Position numbers and translations under genes: made by a program. DNA of 64,000 nucleotides from Streptomyces sp. NRRL S-1022 (GTDB taxonomy: Bacteria; Actinomycetota; Actinomycetes; Streptomycetales; Streptomycetaceae). The stretch lies in NCBI RefSeq assembly GCF_000720135.1, contig NZ_JOIU01000022.1, forward strand, positions 62,001 through 126,000, in the 5' to 3' direction. Of this stretch, positions 33,491 to 41,917 are shown in pieces (positions within the stretch are counted from its first letter, which is position 1; each line of letters begins with the position of its first letter). The notes under the pieces were generated by a model. It was not told where the DNA came from. It saw nothing but the letters and a program-made list of their open reading frames with translations, and made no database searches.

Positions 33491-34246
33491 TCAGAACCCG
33501 TGCCGGGTCCCGCCGTCCACCGGCACCATGACGCCCGTCACATAGGAAGCCGCGGGGGACAGCAGGAACGCCGCCACCCGTCCGAACTCCTCGGGCGCCC
33601 CGTACCTCCGCAGCGGGATCCGGGACTCGTTCGCGGCCCGGGTGGCCTCCGGGTCCGCGGACCGCCCGTCCAGGTCGCGCATGCGGTCCGTGTCGATCCG
33701 CCCGGGCAGCAGCCCCACCACCCGGATCCCGCGCGGCCCCAGTTCGTCGGCGAGCGACTTGGCGAACCCGGCGAGTCCGGGCCGCAGCCCGTTGGAGATG
33801 GTCAGCCCCGGGATCGGCTCGTGCACCGACCCGGACAGCACGAACCCGATGGCACCGCCCTCGTCCAGCTCGGCCGCCGCCGTGCGGGCCAGCCGTACCG
33901 CGCCGAGGAACACCGATTCGAACGCGGCGCGCCACTGTTCGTCGGTGTTGTCCGCGACGAACCCCGGCGGCGGCCCGCCCACGCTCACCAGCACCCCGTG
34001 GAAGCCGCCGAAGTGCTCACGCGCGGCGGCGACCAGCCGCTCGGGGGCCGCCGCGTCGGCGTTGTCCACGGCCACGCCCACCGCGTCCGGGCCCAGTTCC
34101 GCGGCGGCGTCGGCGACCTGCTTCTCGTCCCGCCCGGTGATGACCACCTTCGCGCCGTCGGCGAGGAGCTGCCGCGCGGCGGCGTTGCCCAGCCCGCGGG
34201 TGGCTCCGGTGACGACGTACACCCGGTCCTTCAGTCCAAGATCCAT
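33491..34246 (-). CDS. SDR-family protein with altered catalytic residues
   Basis: 251-aa Rossmann protein with the NAD(P) motif TGATRGLG (13-20) and the GGPPP segment where NNAG usually lies. In the active-site segment the expected Tyr-x3-Lys is replaced: S151-N-G-L-R155 occupies those positions, 13 residues after the LSGS serine. The C-terminal GVMVPVDGGTRHGF is normal. It may reduce by another mechanism or be non-catalytic. It is 5 bases after the GH15 gene start region's opposite end and shares its direction, so an operon with that gene is possible. Confidence 0.85.
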   Translation of the reverse strand: MDLGLKDRVYVVTGATRGLGNAAARQLLADGAKVVITGRDEKQVADAAAELGPDAVGVAVDNADAAAPERLVAAAREHFGGFHGVLVSVGGPPPGFVADNTDEQWRAAFESVFLGAVRLARTAAAELDEGGAIGFVLSGSVHEPIPGLTISNGLRPGLAGFAKSLADELGPRGIRVVGLLPGRIDTDRMRDLDGRSADPEATRAANESRIPLRRYGAPEEFGRVAAFLLSPAASYVTGVMVPVDGGTRHGF

Positions 34247-34251
34247 GGGTC

Positions 34252-36036
34252 CTATCCTGCCTCTTCGCCCCCGTACAGGGTGAGGGCGGTGTTCACCAGG
34301 CCGACGTGGCTGAACGCCTGAGGGAAGTTGCCCAGCTGGCGGCCGTGGACGGGGTCGTACTCCTCGGCCAGCAGCCCCACGTCGTTGCACAGGCCCACCA
34401 GCCGGTCGAACAGTTCGCGCGCCTCCTTCGTCCGGCCGGTCAGATGCAGCGCGTCGGCCAGCCAGAACGAGCAGGCGAGGAAGGCGCCCTCGCCGCTCGG
34501 CAGCCCGTCCACCACCGAGTCCTCGGTGTCGTAGCGGCGCAGGAAACCCCCGTGGCCGAGGTCGTCGCGGATCGCGTCGACCGTGCCGACCACCCGCGGG
34601 TCGTCCGGCGGCAGGAACCCGACCCTCGGGATGAGCAGCAGTGCGGCGTCGAGTTCCCGGGAGCCGTAGTACTGGGTGAAGGTGTTCCGGTCCGGGTCGA
34701 AGCCCTTCTCGCACACCTCCCGGTGCACCTCGTCCCGCAGTGCGCGCCAGCCCTCCAGGTCGCCCTCCAGTTCCGGGTGCTGCTCCAGGGTCCGCACGGC
34801 CCGGTCGGCGGCCACCCACACCATCACCTTGGAGTGCACGAACCGGCGCCGGCCGCCGCGCACCTCCCACAGGCCCTCGTCCGGCTGCCGCCACACCGTC
34901 TCCAGGAACGTCATCAGCGAGCGTTGGAGGGCCCACATGTGCGGCTTGGCGGGCAGCCCCGCGGCGCGGGCCAGCGACAGCGAGTCCATCACCTCGCCGT
35001 ACACGTCGAGCTGGAGCTGCTCGACGGCGCCGTTGCCGGTGCGTACGGGGGAGGAACCGGCGAAGCCGGGCAGCCAGGGCAGTTCGGTCTCCCCGACCCG
35101 TCGCTCGCCCGCGACGCCGTACATGATCTGCAGGTCGGCCGGGTTGCCGGCGACCGCGCGCAGCAGCCAGTCGCGCCAGGCCCCGGCCTCCTCCTGGAAA
35201 CCCATGGAGAGCAGCGCGCCGAGGGTGAGGGTGGAGTCACGCAGCCAGCAGTACCGGTAGTCCCAGTTGCGCACACCGCCCGGGCTCTCGGGCAGCGAGG
35301 TGGTCGGCGCGGCGACGATCCCGCCGGTCGGGGAGTACGTGAGCGCCTTGAGGGTGATCAGGGAGCGGACGACGGCGTCCCGGTACGGCCCGTCGTACGT
35401 GCACCGGCGGGCCCAGCGCCGCCAGTCGGTGACGCTGTTCTCCAGCGCCTCGTACGGGTCGATGAGCGGCGGGCGCTTCTCGTGCGAGGGGTGCCAGGTG
35501 AGCACGAACGCGACCCGCTCGCCCTCGGCGACGGTGAACTCCGCGTGGGTGCCGAAGTCCTCGCCCCAGGTGCGCACGGGCGGCTCGGAGCGCAGCCACG
35601 CGGAGTCCGGCCCGGCGACGGCCACCCGGTGACCGTCCGAGCGGCGCACCCACGGCGTGATCGAGCCGTAGTCGAAGCGGAGGCGCAGGGTGCTGCGCAC
35701 GGTGACCCGGCCGCTGACGCCCTCCACGATCCGGACGACGTCGGGGGCGCGCTCGCGCTGCGGCATCAGGTCGGTGACGCGTACCGTGCCGTCGCCGGTC
35801 TCCCACTCGGTGTCCAGGACGAGGGTCTCCGGCCGGTAGGCCCGGCGGGTGCAGACGTCCGCGCCCTCGGGCGCGATCCGCCAGTGGCCGTGGTCATCGT
35901 CGCCCAGCAGCCGGGCGAAGCAGGCCCCGGAGTCGAAGCGCGGCAGGCACAGCCAGTCGATCGAGCCGTCCTTGCCGACCAGGGCCGCGGTCTGCTCGTC
36001 GCCGATGAGGGCGTAGTCCTCGATGCGCGCGTTCAC
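34252..36036 (-). CDS. GH15 glucoamylase/trehalase-like glycoside hydrolase
   Basis: 594-aa cytoplasmic glycosidase of the GH15 (alpha,alpha)6 type. RIEDYALIGDEQTAALVGKDGSIDWLCLPRFDS is the classic N-terminus; WDYRYCWLRDSTLTL marks the substrate site, and EEYDPVHGRQLGNFPQAFSHVGL the conserved C-terminal Glu region. Actinobacterial members often act on trehalose, others on glucans. GTG 36036 begins the conserved sequence; the frame upstream has only an ATT. The SDR gene follows 5 bases later on the same strand. Confidence 0.92.
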   Translation of the reverse strand: MNARIEDYALIGDEQTAALVGKDGSIDWLCLPRFDSGACFARLLGDDDHGHWRIAPEGADVCTRRAYRPETLVLDTEWETGDGTVRVTDLMPQRERAPDVVRIVEGVSGRVTVRSTLRLRFDYGSITPWVRRSDGHRVAVAGPDSAWLRSEPPVRTWGEDFGTHAEFTVAEGERVAFVLTWHPSHEKRPPLIDPYEALENSVTDWRRWARRCTYDGPYRDAVVRSLITLKALTYSPTGGIVAAPTTSLPESPGGVRNWDYRYCWLRDSTLTLGALLSMGFQEEAGAWRDWLLRAVAGNPADLQIMYGVAGERRVGETELPWLPGFAGSSPVRTGNGAVEQLQLDVYGEVMDSLSLARAAGLPAKPHMWALQRSLMTFLETVWRQPDEGLWEVRGGRRRFVHSKVMVWVAADRAVRTLEQHPELEGDLEGWRALRDEVHREVCEKGFDPDRNTFTQYYGSRELDAALLLIPRVGFLPPDDPRVVGTVDAIRDDLGHGGFLRRYDTEDSVVDGLPSGEGAFLACSFWLADALHLTGRTKEARELFDRLVGLCNDVGLLAEEYDPVHGRQLGNFPQAFSHVGLVNTALTLYGGEEAG

Positions 36037-36121
36037 GGGATGCGGTTTCCCGGCGGGCCAGGGGGCCAATCAGGTGGTGCGCCGTGGGAGTGACGCAGGC
36101 GCGCGCAGGGGCGGTGCGCGC

Positions 36122-36919
36122 TCAGACCGCGGCCGGTGCGCTCTCCTCCGGCTGCCGCTCGGCCGCGGCCTCCTCGCGGTCGCGGATCTCCCGCCGCACC
36201 AGGAACCACCAGCCGACCGGGACGGCCGCCGCGAACAGCCACCACTGGATCATGTACGCGTAGTTCAGCGGGGCGTCCTCGCTGCCCGGGTCGGAGATCT
36301 GCTCCGGGGAGCCGCCCTTGGCCGCGGGCGCCGTCTGCTGGATGTAGCCGCCGAGCACCCGGGCGCCGAGCCGCCGCGCCTCCTCGGCGCTGTTGATCAG
36401 CATGATCTGCCGGTCGGGCAGGCCCTCGACGTTCTTGATGCCGCTCGCCGCGGTGGTCTCGTCCGCCATCAGCCGCCCGGTGACGGTGGTCCGGCCGGCC
36501 GGCGGGGCGGGCACCTTCGGGAAGGCGGTCTGCGCGCCGTTCGCGGGGATCCAGCCCCGGTTGACGAGCAGCACCCTGCCGTCGTCGAGGACGAAGGGGG
36601 TGAGGACGTGGAAACCGACCTCGCCGTCGGAGTTCGTGCGGCGCCGGACCACGACCTGCCTGGCGGTGTCGAAGGTGCCGGTCGCGGTGACCGTGCGGTA
36701 CTTCTCGGTGCGGGTCACCGCGTGCCCCGGGGAGGTCAGCCGCTCGACCGGGACCGGCTCGGCGTGCAGCGCGGCGGAGACCAGGTCGTTGCGGGCGGTG
36801 CGTTCCTCGTACCGGTGCTGCTGCCAGAAACCCAGCCGGATCATCGTCGGGATCAGCGCGATCGCGACGAGCGTGAGAATCACCCACTGGCGGGACAACA
36901 GGAAGCGGTAACGGTGCAC
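36122..36919 (-). CDS. SURF1-family membrane protein
   Basis: 265-aa SURF1/Shy1 protein assisting cytochrome c oxidase maturation. Two terminal membrane spans (QWVILTLVAIALIPTMI at the start and MIQWWLFAAAVPVGWWFLV near the end) enclose an outer domain with LGFWQQHRYEER and LVNRGWIP, both SURF1 hallmarks. GTG 36919 starts at the conserved YRFLLSRQW; GTG 36973 would overlap the previous stop as GTGA and add 18 residues. Confidence 0.9.
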   Translation of the reverse strand: MHRYRFLLSRQWVILTLVAIALIPTMIRLGFWQQHRYEERTARNDLVSAALHAEPVPVERLTSPGHAVTRTEKYRTVTATGTFDTARQVVVRRRTNSDGEVGFHVLTPFVLDDGRVLLVNRGWIPANGAQTAFPKVPAPPAGRTTVTGRLMADETTAASGIKNVEGLPDRQIMLINSAEEARRLGARVLGGYIQQTAPAAKGGSPEQISDPGSEDAPLNYAYMIQWWLFAAAVPVGWWFLVRREIRDREEAAAERQPEESAPAAV

Positions 36920-36969
36920 CCCACGACGGTACCTCCCGGCACGTGGGGTGCATTCAGGCGGGTACCGGG

Positions 36970-37203
36970 TCACACCCGGTCGACGATGCCCGTCCTCCCC
37001 TCCTGGCGGGCGCAGTGCGCGCCGCAGTACCAGTGGCCCTCCACCTCCACGCCCTGCCCGATGATCTGCACCCGGCAGTGCTCGCAGATCGGGGCCATGC
37101 GGTGGATCGCGCAGGAGAAGCAGTCGAAGACGTGCACCGCGCCCTGCGCGTGCACCTCGAAGGACATTCCGTAGTCATTGCCGCAAACTTCGCATGTCGC
37201 CAT
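36970..37203 (-). CDS. Small zinc-ribbon/LIM-like protein
   Basis: 77-aa protein with paired cysteine/histidine knuckles: CEVC, CFSCAIH, CEHC and CGAHC. Spacing suggests two zinc sites of a LIM-like type. It starts at ATG 37203 and its TGA overlaps a possible GTG start of the SURF1 gene, so the two may be coupled. Function unknown. Confidence 0.8.
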   Translation of the reverse strand: MATCEVCGNDYGMSFEVHAQGAVHVFDCFSCAIHRMAPICEHCRVQIIGQGVEVEGHWYCGAHCARQEGRTGIVDRV

Positions 37204-37321
37204 GCGCCACAGGGTGAGCCGTCGGCCGATCGCCCGGCGAGCGGGCGCCGGGTGAGTCGCGGGGCAATCACCCGTTCGTACGATCCCCGGCCCCGGCCCG
37301 GGGCCTGCCGCTCGCCGCCGG

Positions 37322-38311
37322 CTACTCGTCGGCGGGCTCGACATCCCTCAGCAGTTGCCCGAACGCGGCCTCGTCCACGATCGGTGTGCCGTACTGCCGG
37401 GCCTTGACCGTCTTCGACGTGCCCGAGTCGGGGTCGTTGGTCACCAGCAGGCTGGTCAGCCGGGAGATGCTGGAGGCGACGTGCAGCCCGGCCTCGGTGG
37501 CGCGGTCCTCCAGCATTTCCCGCTCGGTCGAGGTGTCACCGGAAAAGGCTACCCGCATGCCCTGTTTGAGGCGTTTGCCGTCTTCATAGCGCCCTGGGTT
37601 GGGGTAGGGGCATGCGGGCCTTTTGCGGGACGGGCGCCAACTGGCCGCCCCGTAGGCGCCGTAGCCACCCGACGACTGCCGGGGCACCGCCCGGTCGGAC
37701 CACTCCGTCAGCGGCCGGCACTCCAGCAGCGGCAGCCGTACACCGCTCTCCGCCGCGGCCCGCAGGCTCGGCCGGAACGCCTCCGCCAGCACGCGCGCGT
37801 CGTCCAGCGCGTGGTGGGCCCGCTGCTGCACCACCCCGAAGTGCGCCGCCAGCGACTCCAGCTTGTGGTTGGGCAGCGGCAGCCCCAGCTCCTTCGACAG
37901 CGCGATGGTGCACAGCCGTTGCCGCACCGGCGCCTCGCGGCGCACGCGCGCGTACTCCCGCGCGATCATCTGCCAGTCGAAGACGGCGTTGTGCGCGACG
38001 AGCACCCGGCCGTCCAGGCGGGCGGCGAACTCCTCGGCGATGTCCCCGAACAGCGGAGCGCCTTGGAGGACATCGCTCGTCAGACCGTGTATCCACACCG
38101 GCCCCGGATCCCGCTCCGGGTTGACCAGCGTGTACCAGTGGTCCTCGACCTCGCCGCGCGCGTCCAGCCGGTACACGGCCGCGGAGATGATGCGGTCGTC
38201 CCGGGCCAGGCCGGTGGTCTCCACGTCAACGACCGCGTATCCCTGCGGATACACGGCCGGCCACTGGGTGGGGGAGGACACTGCGGTCGCACGGTCTTCG
38301 AGCATGGTCAT
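37322..38311 (-). CDS. DEDDh 3'-5' exonuclease with C-terminal BRCT domain
   Basis: 329-aa exonuclease of the DnaQ superfamily. Exo I is VVDVETTG (D29, E31), Exo II is in VAHNAVFDWQM, and Exo III is HHALDDA with the catalytic His. Residues from about 245 form a BRCT domain (MRVAFSGDTSTEREMLEDRATEAG...). The architecture suggests DNA repair or proofreading outside the replicase. ATG 38305 is an equally possible start. Confidence 0.92.
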   Translation of the reverse strand: MTMLEDRATAVSSPTQWPAVYPQGYAVVDVETTGLARDDRIISAAVYRLDARGEVEDHWYTLVNPERDPGPVWIHGLTSDVLQGAPLFGDIAEEFAARLDGRVLVAHNAVFDWQMIAREYARVRREAPVRQRLCTIALSKELGLPLPNHKLESLAAHFGVVQQRAHHALDDARVLAEAFRPSLRAAAESGVRLPLLECRPLTEWSDRAVPRQSSGGYGAYGAASWRPSRKRPACPYPNPGRYEDGKRLKQGMRVAFSGDTSTEREMLEDRATEAGLHVASSISRLTSLLVTNDPDSGTSKTVKARQYGTPIVDEAAFGQLLRDVEPADE

Positions 38312-38368
38312 TGAGGATACGGGCCACGACCGACAACGCGGCCCCTCAGGGGTCGCGGCCGTACGGCG

Positions 38369-38563
38369 TCAGCCCCGTGCCGCCACCACGTCCCCGGCTG
38401 TCGGCGGCACGAGTGCGCATCCGTCGGCCGGGCCGGGCAGCAGCCGGTGGAGCGCGCCGGTCGCATGCTGCGGCGCCACCCCGCCGTGCACCAGCGCCAC
38501 GAACACGCGCTTGTCCGCCGCCGCTTCACCCGCACGGGTGTCGGCGTCCGCCGCGTCACTCAC
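38369..38563 (-). CDS. Possible 64-aa hypothetical protein
   Basis: GTG 38563 to TGA 38369. About 86 percent of third codon positions are G or C by my count. The peptide has an acidic start (SDAADADTRAGEAAADK) and a hydrophobic middle (RVFVALVHGG). No clear ribosome site is visible. It fills an otherwise empty 350-base gap between the exonuclease and transporter genes. A competing plus-strand frame is rich in Arg and less credible. Confidence 0.4.
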   Translation of the reverse strand: MSDAADADTRAGEAAADKRVFVALVHGGVAPQHATGALHRLLPGPADGCALVPPTAGDVVAARG

Positions 38564-38659
38564 GGGCTTTTGCCGGTCCGGCGCCTGTGGTGCCCCTGCG
38601 CATCCCGCGCAGGGCGTCGGTGCGGCGGCCACCGGCGCCGGGGTGGGATCCTCCCTGCT

Positions 38660-39370
38660 GTGACGGAACCCACCCACGACGAGGCCCACGGCGGCGCCCT
38701 CGGCTCCCGGCTGAACTGGCTCCGCGCGGCCGTGCTCGGCGCGAACGACGGCATCGTCTCCACCGCGGGACTGGTCGTCGGCGTGGCCGGCGCGACCGGG
38801 AGCCGGGCCGCCCTGCTCACCGCCGGACTGGCCGGCCTGCTCGCCGGATCGATGTCCATGGCGGCCGGCGAGTACGTCTCCGTCTCCACCCAGCGCGACT
38901 CCGAGATGGCCGCGCTGGCCCTGGAGAAACGGGAGTTGCGCGAGCAGCCGGAGGCCGAACTGCGCGAGCTGACCGACCTGCTTCAGGCGCGCGGCCTGTC
39001 CCGCGAGGTGGCCCGCGAGGCCGCCGAACAGCTCACCGCGCGGGACGCGCTGAGGGCCCACGCGCGCGTGGAGCTGGGCATCGACCCGGACCAGCTGACG
39101 AATCCCTGGAACGCGGCCTGGGCGAGCTTCCTGTCGTTCACCGCGGGCGCGCTGCTGCCCCTGCTGGCCATCGTCCTGCCCCCGCACGGCTGGCGCCTCA
39201 CCGTCACCGTCGTCTCCGTCCTGGCCGCCCTCGCCCTCACCGGCTGGTCCAGCGCCCGCCTCGGCGCGGCGGACCCGAAGCGGGCGGTCCTGCGCAATGT
39301 GGCGGGCGGGGCGCTGGCGATGGGGGTGACGTACGGGGCGGGGAGCCTGCTGGGGGCGGCGGGGGTGTGA
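38660..39370 (+). CDS. VIT1/CCC1-family Fe/Mn transporter
   Basis: 236-aa membrane protein. The first spans contain LGANDGIVSTAGLVVGVAGA and GLLAGSMSMAAGEYVSVSTQRDSE, the CCC1/VIT1 signature. A cytoplasmic helical hairpin rich in Glu follows (ALEKRELREQPEAELREL), then a second group of spans. It exports iron or manganese from the cytosol. GTG 38660 begins the conserved protein. The stop is 9 bases from the 3' end of the convergent pseudogene. Confidence 0.92.
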   Translation: MTEPTHDEAHGGALGSRLNWLRAAVLGANDGIVSTAGLVVGVAGATGSRAALLTAGLAGLLAGSMSMAAGEYVSVSTQRDSEMAALALEKRELREQPEAELRELTDLLQARGLSREVAREAAEQLTARDALRAHARVELGIDPDQLTNPWNAAWASFLSFTAGALLPLLAIVLPPHGWRLTVTVVSVLAALALTGWSSARLGAADPKRAVLRNVAGGALAMGVTYGAGSLLGAAGV

Positions 39371-39379
39371 CCCGGCCGG

Positions 39380-40635
39380 TCAGCCGATGACCAGCCGTTC
39401 GCGGGGGAAGAGCTCGGCGCCGAGGACGTCTTCGCAGTCGTGGAGCTCGATCTCCACGTCGTGCAGGGGGCCAGGGGGGTCAGGTCCAGCGGGCCGCAGC
39501 GGGAGAAGGCGACGGACTCGAGGGCCGGGAGGTGAGCGAGCGCCTCGATGGTGTCGACACGGTCGATTCTGCCGAGGCAGACCGTGGTCAGCCTCTGATG
39601 GGGCAGCAGATCGGCGAGGCCGACCAGGGGCACGCTCTGGACATTCAGCGACTCAGGGGGCGAGAAGCTCCCGGCGTCGTCCCACTGGTCGTCGTGCGCG
39701 TTGCGGACCAGCACGCCGAAGTCCCGCGCCTCGACGGCCGCCTTCGCGCCCAGGCAGTCCTGGAAGGTGCGGTGCACGAAGTCGACGGCATCCGGCACCG
39801 GTTCGGGCAGCAGTCCGCTGCGGTTCAGCAGGTGGGTGAAGACCTGTTCGGCGTCCCCCTGCTCCCGCACCTGCGGCATCGCGGCCAGCCACTCGCCGTG
39901 CATCCCGACGGCGTCCTGCCGGACGGCCTCCGCCTGCCCGTTGCGGATCAGCCAGCAGGCCACCACTGGAGCGGCGCCGACTTGTTGGACCCGGCCTGCC
40001 CGCGCAGCACGAGCCGGTGGCAGTCCGCCGGCGCCTGTTCCACCCGCACGGCGGGCGGCGCCGCACCGACCCCCTCGGCGTGCGGCTCGTACCGGGGCCG
40101 CCCGGTCATCCCGAGGGACAGGTACGCCGTTTCCAGCGGCCACTCGGCGCGGCGCCGGTCGCCCAGGGTGATCCGTAGAGCTCCAGCCGGGAGTGCGCCC
40201 CGGCGACGAAGTCCGCGTACCGCTGCTCGAAGCCGTAGGAGCCCGCCTCGGCCTCACCGGAGCCGGTCCGCTGCCGCAGCAGTGCCCCGGAGCGGCGGGT
40301 CCGCTCCACCGCCGCCCGCGCCGGGAACGACGGCTCGACGGTGAGTCGTTCGACGAAGTGCGCGCAGCACAGGGCGAGCAGTTCGCCGTACAGCTCACGC
40401 CCCCGTTCGGCCAGTCCGGCCGGCGGACGCTCCAGCTCCGCCGCGAGCCGCCCGGGATCCAGGTCGACGGCGAAGAGCCGGCCGGCGTCCAGCGGGCCCG
40501 CCGCCGCGAAGGTGTCCTGCACGGCGGCCGTGGCCGCGAGCCGCTCGTGCTCCGGCAGCGTGGCGTACCGGGAGGAGATCCGTTCCGTCAGGACCCGCGC
40601 CAGTTTCTCCGGGGCCGCCGGCAGTCTCCAGGCCG
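39380..40635 (-). pseudogene. Decayed NACHT/STAND (NLR-like) NTPase gene
   Basis: Remnants of one gene lie in successive frames. The N-terminal helical part (PEKLARVLTERI ... FEQRYADFVAGAHSRLELYG) runs from about 40635 to 40175. A frameshift there leads to ITLGDRRRAEWPLETAYLSL and a degenerate Walker A, LRGQAGSNKSAPLQW (about 40001-39981), then TGA at 39950. A third frame resumes at CWLIRNGQAEAVRQ and continues through VFTHLLNRSGLL and VDFVHRTFQDCLGAKAAVEARDFGVLV, the typical end of Streptomyces NACHT modules. A junction near 39665 leads into a leucine-rich end; a one-base loss in a C run near 39466 breaks LHDVEIELHDCEDVLG. Most of the NTPase domain is deleted. Confidence 0.8.
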
Positions 40636-40810
40636 TGCACCCCCCGGGCCCTCCTTGTTCCCGCCCGCCGCATCGCAGGACCGGGCACCCGCGCCGGGCT
40701 ACGGCACCTCGCCGCGCGTCCCGCGCGGGAGGCGACGTACCGTGAAGGGCGCCCACACCCCCGGGCGCACCCCAAACCTCGCACGACCCCGCACGAGAAG
40801 GATCCCCGCC

Positions 40811-41854
40811 ATGCGCGCCACCACCATCCACGCCCCGTACGACATGCGTGTGGAGGAGGTGCCCGAGCCCGTGGTGCAGTTGCCCACCGACGCCGTCGTG
40901 CGGGTGCTGCGGGCCTGCATCTGCGGCAGCGACCTGTGGGCGTACCGGGGCGAGGCCGCCCGGCAGCCGGGGCAGCGGATCGGGCACGAGTTCCTCGGCG
41001 TCGTGGAGGAGACCGGCTCCGACGTGGGCACCGTCCGCCGCGGCGACCTGGTCGTCGCGCCCTTCATGTGGTCCGACGGCGTCTGCGTCTACTGCCGCGA
41101 GGGCCTGACGACGTCCTGCGAGCACGGCGGCTTCTGGGGCTCCGTCGGCTACGACGGCGGCCAGGGCGAGGCCGTCCGCGTGCCGTTCGCCGACGGCACC
41201 CTGGTGCAGTTGCCCAAGGAGGCGGCCTCCGACGAGCGCCTGCTGTCCGCCCTGCTGACCCTGTCCGACGTCCTCGGCACCGGCCACCACGCCGCCCTGG
41301 GCGCGGGTGTCCGGCCCGGCGCCACGGTCGCGGTCGTCGGTGACGGCGCGGTCGGTCTGTGCGCCGTCCTGGCCGCCAGGCGGCTCGGCGCCGAGCGGAT
41401 CATCGCGCTCGGCCGGCACGAGGCCCGTACCGCCATCGCGCGCCGGTTCGGCGCCACCGACGTGGTCGCCGAACGCGGGGACGCGGCCGTGGAGGCCGTC
41501 CGCGAACTGACCCGCGGGCAGGGCGCCCACTGCGTCGTGGAGGCGGTCGGCACCGAGCAGTCCATGCGGACGGCCGTCGACGTCACCCGCGACGGCGGCG
41601 CCATCGGCTTCGTGGGCGTGCCGCACGGCAGCGGCACCGGCCTGGACCTCGGCGTGATGTTCGACCGGAACATCGCCCTGCGCGGCGGCGTGGCGCCGGT
41701 CCGTGCCTACATCCCCGACCTGCTGCCCGACGTGCTCGACGGCACGGTCGACCCCTCGCCGGTGTTCGACATGACCGTCGACCTGGCGGGCGTGCCCGCC
41801 GGCTACCGGGCCATGGACGAGCGCACCGCGCTCAAGGTGCTGGTGACCGCATGA
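40811..41854 (+). CDS. Zinc-dependent alcohol dehydrogenase family protein
   Basis: 347-aa MDR enzyme. CICGSDLWAYRG and GHEFLGVVEE carry catalytic zinc ligands. The structural-zinc cysteine lobe is reduced (CVYCREGLTTSC has three of four). The cofactor motif is VVGDGAVGLCAV. GGFWG and FDRNIALRGGVAPVRAYIP are typical of a large actinobacterial subgroup. AGAAGG lies about 11 bases ahead of ATG 40811. Substrate unknown. Confidence 0.9.
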   Translation: MRATTIHAPYDMRVEEVPEPVVQLPTDAVVRVLRACICGSDLWAYRGEAARQPGQRIGHEFLGVVEETGSDVGTVRRGDLVVAPFMWSDGVCVYCREGLTTSCEHGGFWGSVGYDGGQGEAVRVPFADGTLVQLPKEAASDERLLSALLTLSDVLGTGHHAALGAGVRPGATVAVVGDGAVGLCAVLAARRLGAERIIALGRHEARTAIARRFGATDVVAERGDAAVEAVRELTRGQGAHCVVEAVGTEQSMRTAVDVTRDGGAIGFVGVPHGSGTGLDLGVMFDRNIALRGGVAPVRAYIPDLLPDVLDGTVDPSPVFDMTVDLAGVPAGYRAMDERTALKVLVTA

Positions 41855-41917
41855 CCGACAGCACCGGCGCCGTCCACACCATGGACGCCGTCACGCACTG
41901 AATCAACCTGGTCAACC

